Notes under the pieces: generated by a model
Database searches by the model: none
What the model was told of the DNA's origin: nothing
The model's input: only the letters and a program-made list of their open reading frames with translations
Position numbers and translations under genes: made by a program
NCBI RefSeq assembly: GCF_003660445.1
Contig: NZ_QZVQ01000009.1
Location: 186,001-250,000 of the forward strand
DNA: 64,000 nucleotides
Direction of reading: 5' to 3'
Source: Croceibacterium ferulae
Lineage (GTDB): Bacteria > Pseudomonadota > Alphaproteobacteria > Sphingomonadales > Sphingomonadaceae
Shown: positions 60,819 through 64,000 of the stretch, piece after piece
Numbering within the stretch: the first letter of the stretch is position 1
How the letters are laid out: each line of letters begins with the position of its first letter

Positions 60819-62264
60819 ATGATGACGAACAGGGACAAGGCAATGCGCGTTTCATCCAGGGTCTTCCGCTCCACGCTGGGATCGGCGCTCGCGTTTGCGC
60901 TGGTGGCGCCAGCCTTCGCGCAGGAGCGCGCGCCGGAATCGCTGCTGCCACCTGCCGTGACGCCGCAGACCAGCACACCGGCGGCCGGCGGGACGGCCAC
61001 CGTCGTGCCGCTGCCGGTCGCGCCGGGTGGCAGCGCTTCGCAGCCCGTGGTGCAGCCGCTGACGCTGCCGCCCATGCCGCAATATCCGGAGGTGATGCAG
61101 TGGAGCGCCGACTCGGCGGGCAAGCTGCTGACGGTGATCGAGGGCATCGGCGCCGAAGGGCTCGACCCGGCCGATTACCAGCCCGAAGCCCTGCGTGCCG
61201 CGATTGCCGCGGGCGCCGGCGCCGCCCTGGACGAGCAGGCGAGCCGCATGTTCACCTGGCTGGTGCAGGATCTGCGCGACGGGCGCACGCCCATGGACTC
61301 GCGGCGTCAGTGGTTCGTGGTCGATCCCGATCCCGACCTGCTGCCCACCGGGCAGATCATGGAGCAAGCGCTGGCGAGCGGAGACGTTGCCGCCGCGCTG
61401 CAGGGGCTCAACCCCACGCACCCGGATTACGCGGCGCTGAAGGAAGAACTGGGCGCCACGCCGCGCGCCTCGACCTCGCGGCGCAACCTGATTCGCGCGA
61501 ACATGGATCGCTGGCGCTGGCTGGCGCGCGATCTGGGCAACCAGTACCTGCTGACCAACGTGCCCGAATTCCAGCTGCGCATGACGGTGAACAACCGCAT
61601 CATCCGGTCCTACCGCACGATCGTGGGCAAGCCCGGCCGTACCGCGACGCCCCAATTGGCGGAGACGGTGGAAGGCGTGATCTTCAACCCGACCTGGACG
61701 GTGCCGCAATCCATCGTGAAGGGCGAAGGCCTGGGCAACCGGGTGCTGGGCAATCCCGGCTGGGCGCGGGCCAATGGCTACAAGGGGACGAGGGCGGAGA
61801 ACGGCTTCGTCACCGTGGTGCAGCAGCCGGGCCCCGGCAATTCGCTGGGCATGATGAAACTGGACATGCCCAATCCGCATGCGATCTTCCTGCACGACAC
61901 GCCCAACCGCAACCTGTTCGATAACCAGAACCGTGCGCTGAGCCATGGCTGCATCCGGACCGAGCGGGCGCTGGAACTGGCCATGACCATCGCCATCCTG
62001 GGGCAGGGTGCCAGCAAGGAGGAGGCGGTGGAGATCGCCCGGTCGGGCGAATATACCCGCGTGCCGGTCAGCCGGCAGATGCCGGTCTACATCACCTATT
62101 TCACCATGGCGCGTGACATCGATGGCGAGCTGCGGACGTTTGACGACATCTATGGCCGTGACGCGCCGGTGCTCGCCGCGCTGAAGGCCCCCCGGGTGGA
62201 GCAGCGGCAGCGGGTGACGGATGAAGAGCTGATCGTGATCGAGGACGATCTGCAGACCACCTGA
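60819..62264 (+). CDS. L,D-transpeptidase (YcbB/LdtD-like)
   Basis: The 481-residue exported protein has a signal peptide (LGSALAFALVAPAFAQ) and the YkuD catalytic motif HDTPNRNLF followed by ALSHGCIRTERALELA, with the nucleophile Cys near residue 380. It forms 3-3 cross-links in peptidoglycan or attaches proteins to it. The preceding part (MLTVIEGIGAEGLDPADYQ, then IRANMDRWRWLARDL) matches the scaffold domain of the larger YcbB class. The start may be ATG 60843 (MRVSSRVFRSTLG), which has a better ribosome site. Confidence 0.92.
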   Translation: MMTNRDKAMRVSSRVFRSTLGSALAFALVAPAFAQERAPESLLPPAVTPQTSTPAAGGTATVVPLPVAPGGSASQPVVQPLTLPPMPQYPEVMQWSADSAGKLLTVIEGIGAEGLDPADYQPEALRAAIAAGAGAALDEQASRMFTWLVQDLRDGRTPMDSRRQWFVVDPDPDLLPTGQIMEQALASGDVAAALQGLNPTHPDYAALKEELGATPRASTSRRNLIRANMDRWRWLARDLGNQYLLTNVPEFQLRMTVNNRIIRSYRTIVGKPGRTATPQLAETVEGVIFNPTWTVPQSIVKGEGLGNRVLGNPGWARANGYKGTRAENGFVTVVQQPGPGNSLGMMKLDMPNPHAIFLHDTPNRNLFDNQNRALSHGCIRTERALELAMTIAILGQGASKEEAVEIARSGEYTRVPVSRQMPVYITYFTMARDIDGELRTFDDIYGRDAPVLAALKAPRVEQRQRVTDEELIVIEDDLQTT

Positions 62265-62277
62265 GGTCTAGAAGACG

Positions 62278-62299
62278 GGCGGGGATCAGCGTCCCCGCC
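62278..62299. terminator. Terminator hairpin between convergent transpeptidase genes
   Basis: GGCGGGGA (62278-62285) pairs perfectly with TCCCCGCC (62292-62299), loop 6 bases, between two convergent genes. Confidence 0.55.
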
Positions 62300-62323
62300 T
62301 GTTCCGCCCGTGCAGCGCGGGCC

Positions 62324-62947
62324 TCAGCTGATGCCGAGACTGTCCGCAAAGAGCAGGCGACCGCCGGACAGGTTCCACAGCGCTTCGCGGAAATCGGCCG
62401 GGTCCATGGCGAAGCAGCCATTGGACCGGCCCATCCGGCCGTAAGTGGCGACATGATCCGCCGTGGCATATTGCGCCGAGTGCATCACGATGGCGCGGGG
62501 CAGGGCGTTCAGGTTGCTCGGGTCCAGCCCGCCCAGGCGGATGGAGGTGCCGTACCGGCCCTTGTACCATTCCCAAGTGACATAGGCGCCGCGGCTGGTG
62601 CAGTTGGAGCCTTCCACGTCGGAATAGTAGTTGAGGTAGCCGTCATGCTCCGGATCGGACCCGGTGCCGTGCGACACGCGGAAGGAGCGGACCGTGCCGT
62701 TCTCCAGATTGGCGAAGTGGAAGCGGGGCACGGCGGAATGGACCGCGAAGTCGGCAATGCCGGCAATGTCGCGCCGCCACAGCACGGAACCTGCCCGCTC
62801 CACCTCCCGCCGGGCCACATCCAGGATGGCGATATCGCGCGGGCTGGCGCTGCTCGCCTGCGCAAAGACACGCGCCGGCAGTGCAGCGGCACCGGCGGCG
62901 GCCAGCGCCCCGGTCAGAATTCCCCGTCGATCCACATGTGCGACCAT
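62324..62947 (-). CDS. Exported murein L,D-transpeptidase-like protein (YkuD_2)
   Basis: The 207-residue protein begins with a Tat-like signal ([26 protein letters not shown]). ARREVERAG, ADFAVHSAVPRFHFANLENG and the terminal MHSAQYATADHVATYGRMGRSNGCFAMDP block, with H near 154 and the Cys in S-N-G-C-F-A near 180, match the YkuD_2 family of murein L,D-transpeptidase-type proteins. It is distinct from the larger LdtD-like gene with which it converges. Confidence 0.85.
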   Translation of the reverse strand: MVAHVDRRGILTGALAAAGAAALPARVFAQASSASPRDIAILDVARREVERAGSVLWRRDIAGIADFAVHSAVPRFHFANLENGTVRSFRVSHGTGSDPEHDGYLNYYSDVEGSNCTSRGAYVTWEWYKGRYGTSIRLGGLDPSNLNALPRAIVMHSAQYATADHVATYGRMGRSNGCFAMDPADFREALWNLSGGRLLFADSLGIS

Positions 62948-63022
62948 GCCCTGTCTTAGGCCCCCAAGTCTAGCCGGCGGGTGAACGGGGCAGCCCGGCG
63001 AGGAGGCATTCCGCCGTTTCGG

Positions 63023-63940
63023 CTACATGGCGGGCGGTAAGTAGTTCGCGTTCTCCTGCGCCATCGCCAGCATGGAGCGGGCATGGCGCTGCCCGATCAG
63101 CATCGGATCGGGGCCATAGCCGCCGCCCAACGCGCTGGCGAGGGGCAGGCCGCGCCCGCGCACCTGTGCCACCACGAAGCGATCGCGCGCCTGCAGCCCC
63201 TCGTCGCTGAGGGCAAGGCGGCCGAGCCTGTCATCCCGGTGAGGATCGACGCCCGCCTGATAGAGCACGATGTCGGGCGCGAAATCGTCCAGCACGCCTG
63301 GCAGCACCTGCGCCAGCATTGCGAGATAGGCGTCGTCCTCCATCCCGTCCGGCAGGGGCACGTCCAGCGTGGAGCGGGCCTTGCGCGCGGGGAAGTTCTT
63401 CTCGGCATGGAAGGACAGGGTGAACACGTCGTCGCGCCCGGCCATCAGGCTGGCGGTGCCATCCCCCTGATGCACGTCGAGGTCGACGATCAGCACCCGA
63501 TGCGCGTCGCCTTCGGCCAGCAGGCGATTGGTGGCGACGGCGAGGTCGTTGAACACGCAATAGCCGGCGCCGGTGTCATACAGGGCATGGTGGCTGCCGG
63601 CGGCGCTGTTGGCGGCATAGCCATGGCGGCGGGCAAGCTGCGCGGCGGCCCAGGTTCCGCCATTGGTATGCGCCACCCGACTGGCGATATGCGGCGTGAC
63701 GGGAAAGCCGATGCGCCGTTCCTTGATCGCCGGCACGGCCGCGGCGAACACCTCCGCCACATAGGCCGGATCGTGTACCGCCTCCAGCCAGGCGCGGGGC
63801 ATGGGCTGGGGCGCGTGCTCGGTGATGGGGTAGCCGGAGTCGCGCAGTGCGACCATCACCGCGCGGTACTTGTCGAAGCGGAATGTCCCCCGCTCCGGCG
63901 CGGGGGCCATGTAATCGACATGGTGGACGACGTGGAGCAA
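63023..63940 (-). CDS. Histone-deacetylase-family zinc amidohydrolase
   Basis: From a TTG start at 63940 the protein has 305 residues, beginning [18 protein letters not shown], which is the usual N-terminus of this family; an in-frame ATG at 63985 would add 15 residues that do not match. [21 protein letters not shown] near 118-138 and [14 protein letters not shown] near 150-163 hold the His pair and zinc ligands, and [12 protein letters not shown] near 228-240 the third ligand region. Members deacetylate polyamines or other small molecules; the acetoin-utilisation name is not informative. No ribosome site is seen for TTG. Confidence 0.85.
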   Translation of the reverse strand: MLHVVHHVDYMAPAPERGTFRFDKYRAVMVALRDSGYPITEHAPQPMPRAWLEAVHDPAYVAEVFAAAVPAIKERRIGFPVTPHIASRVAHTNGGTWAAAQLARRHGYAANSAAGSHHALYDTGAGYCVFNDLAVATNRLLAEGDAHRVLIVDLDVHQGDGTASLMAGRDDVFTLSFHAEKNFPARKARSTLDVPLPDGMEDDAYLAMLAQVLPGVLDDFAPDIVLYQAGVDPHRDDRLGRLALSDEGLQARDRFVVAQVRGRGLPLASALGGGYGPDPMLIGQRHARSMLAMAQENANYLPPAM

Positions 63941-63950
63941 GCGGGTGGTG

Positions 63951-64000
63951 CTACTCCGCCGCCTCGCGCGGGGTGGCCAGCGCATCGGCGACCGCGCCCG
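63951..64000 (-). CDS. Possible C-terminal end of a further gene
   Basis: On the minus strand a frame ending [15 protein letters not shown] and TAG at 63953-63951 is open to the window edge. Its stop is 10 bases before the TTG start of the deacetylase-like gene, which suggests an operon. Only 15 residues are visible, so no family can be named. Confidence 0.3.
   Translation of the reverse strand, partial: GAVADALATPREAAE

Noticed and set aside
1-64000. tRNA, rRNA, insertion sequences, prophage or plasmid functions.
   Set aside because: No transposase, integrase, replication protein or structured RNA gene could be supported on either strand.

Overview
This is a GC-rich stretch of an alphaproteobacterial chromosome, most likely from the Sphingomonadales. 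Three things point there: the predicted protein families (MidA, DUF2171, the TonB receptor/SapC/cupin/tryptophan-halogenase set, and a DUF559 gene framed by short palindromic repeats), an alphaproteobacterial LexA box, and nitrate genes controlled by NasT/NasS. There are no rRNA or tRNA genes, insertion sequences, prophages or CRISPR arrays that I can support.

Layout. 1-1.5 kb: the end of a MidA-type methyltransferase and two small hypothetical genes. 1.5-11.3 kb: a complete assimilatory nitrate/nitrite cluster, nasT-nasS, narK, nirB-nirD-nasA-cobA. Both narK and nirB are preceded by the same arrangement of promoter, two hexaloop hairpins and an intrinsic terminator, which fits NasT (ANTAR) antitermination. 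11.2-17 kb: the imuA-imuB-dnaE2 mutagenesis cassette on the minus strand, behind a LexA box. 17-53.3 kb: a large plant-polysaccharide utilisation region with three TonB-dependent receptors, two MFS sugar transporters, a LacI regulator, two GH27, two GH43, one GH3, two beta-helix proteins, an alpha/beta hydrolase, a sialate-O-acetylesterase-like enzyme, a tryptophan-halogenase-like flavoprotein, SapC and a JmjC/cupin-like protein. An orphan rodA sits inside it. 53.3-64 kb: mostly housekeeping genes: DUF559 nuclease-like protein, aroC, ruvA-ruvB, a TonB-C-terminal-like protein, acnA, two L,D-transpeptidases and a histone-deacetylase-family amidohydrolase.

How they work together. In the nitrate cluster NasS senses nitrate or nitrite and releases NasT, which lets RNA polymerase read through the leader terminators of the transporter and reductase operons; CobA supplies the siroheme precursor that NirB needs. 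In the polysaccharide region the receptors import oligosaccharides, the secreted or lipid-anchored GH43, GH3, GH27, beta-helix and esterase enzymes trim an acetylated substrate (probably an arabinoxylan or galactose-bearing hemicellulose/pectin, inferred from the enzyme set), and the MFS proteins carry products into the cytoplasm, where an MFS-coupled GH43 finishes them. Four copies of a LacI-type palindrome with consensus TGKTAACGTTAMCA lie in three intergenic regions of this locus and tie it into one regulon.

The least explained sequences are a nine-unit array with an exact 21-bp period just upstream of ruvA, the paired inverted repeats around the DUF559 gene, and the fused beta-helix/beta-propeller protein.
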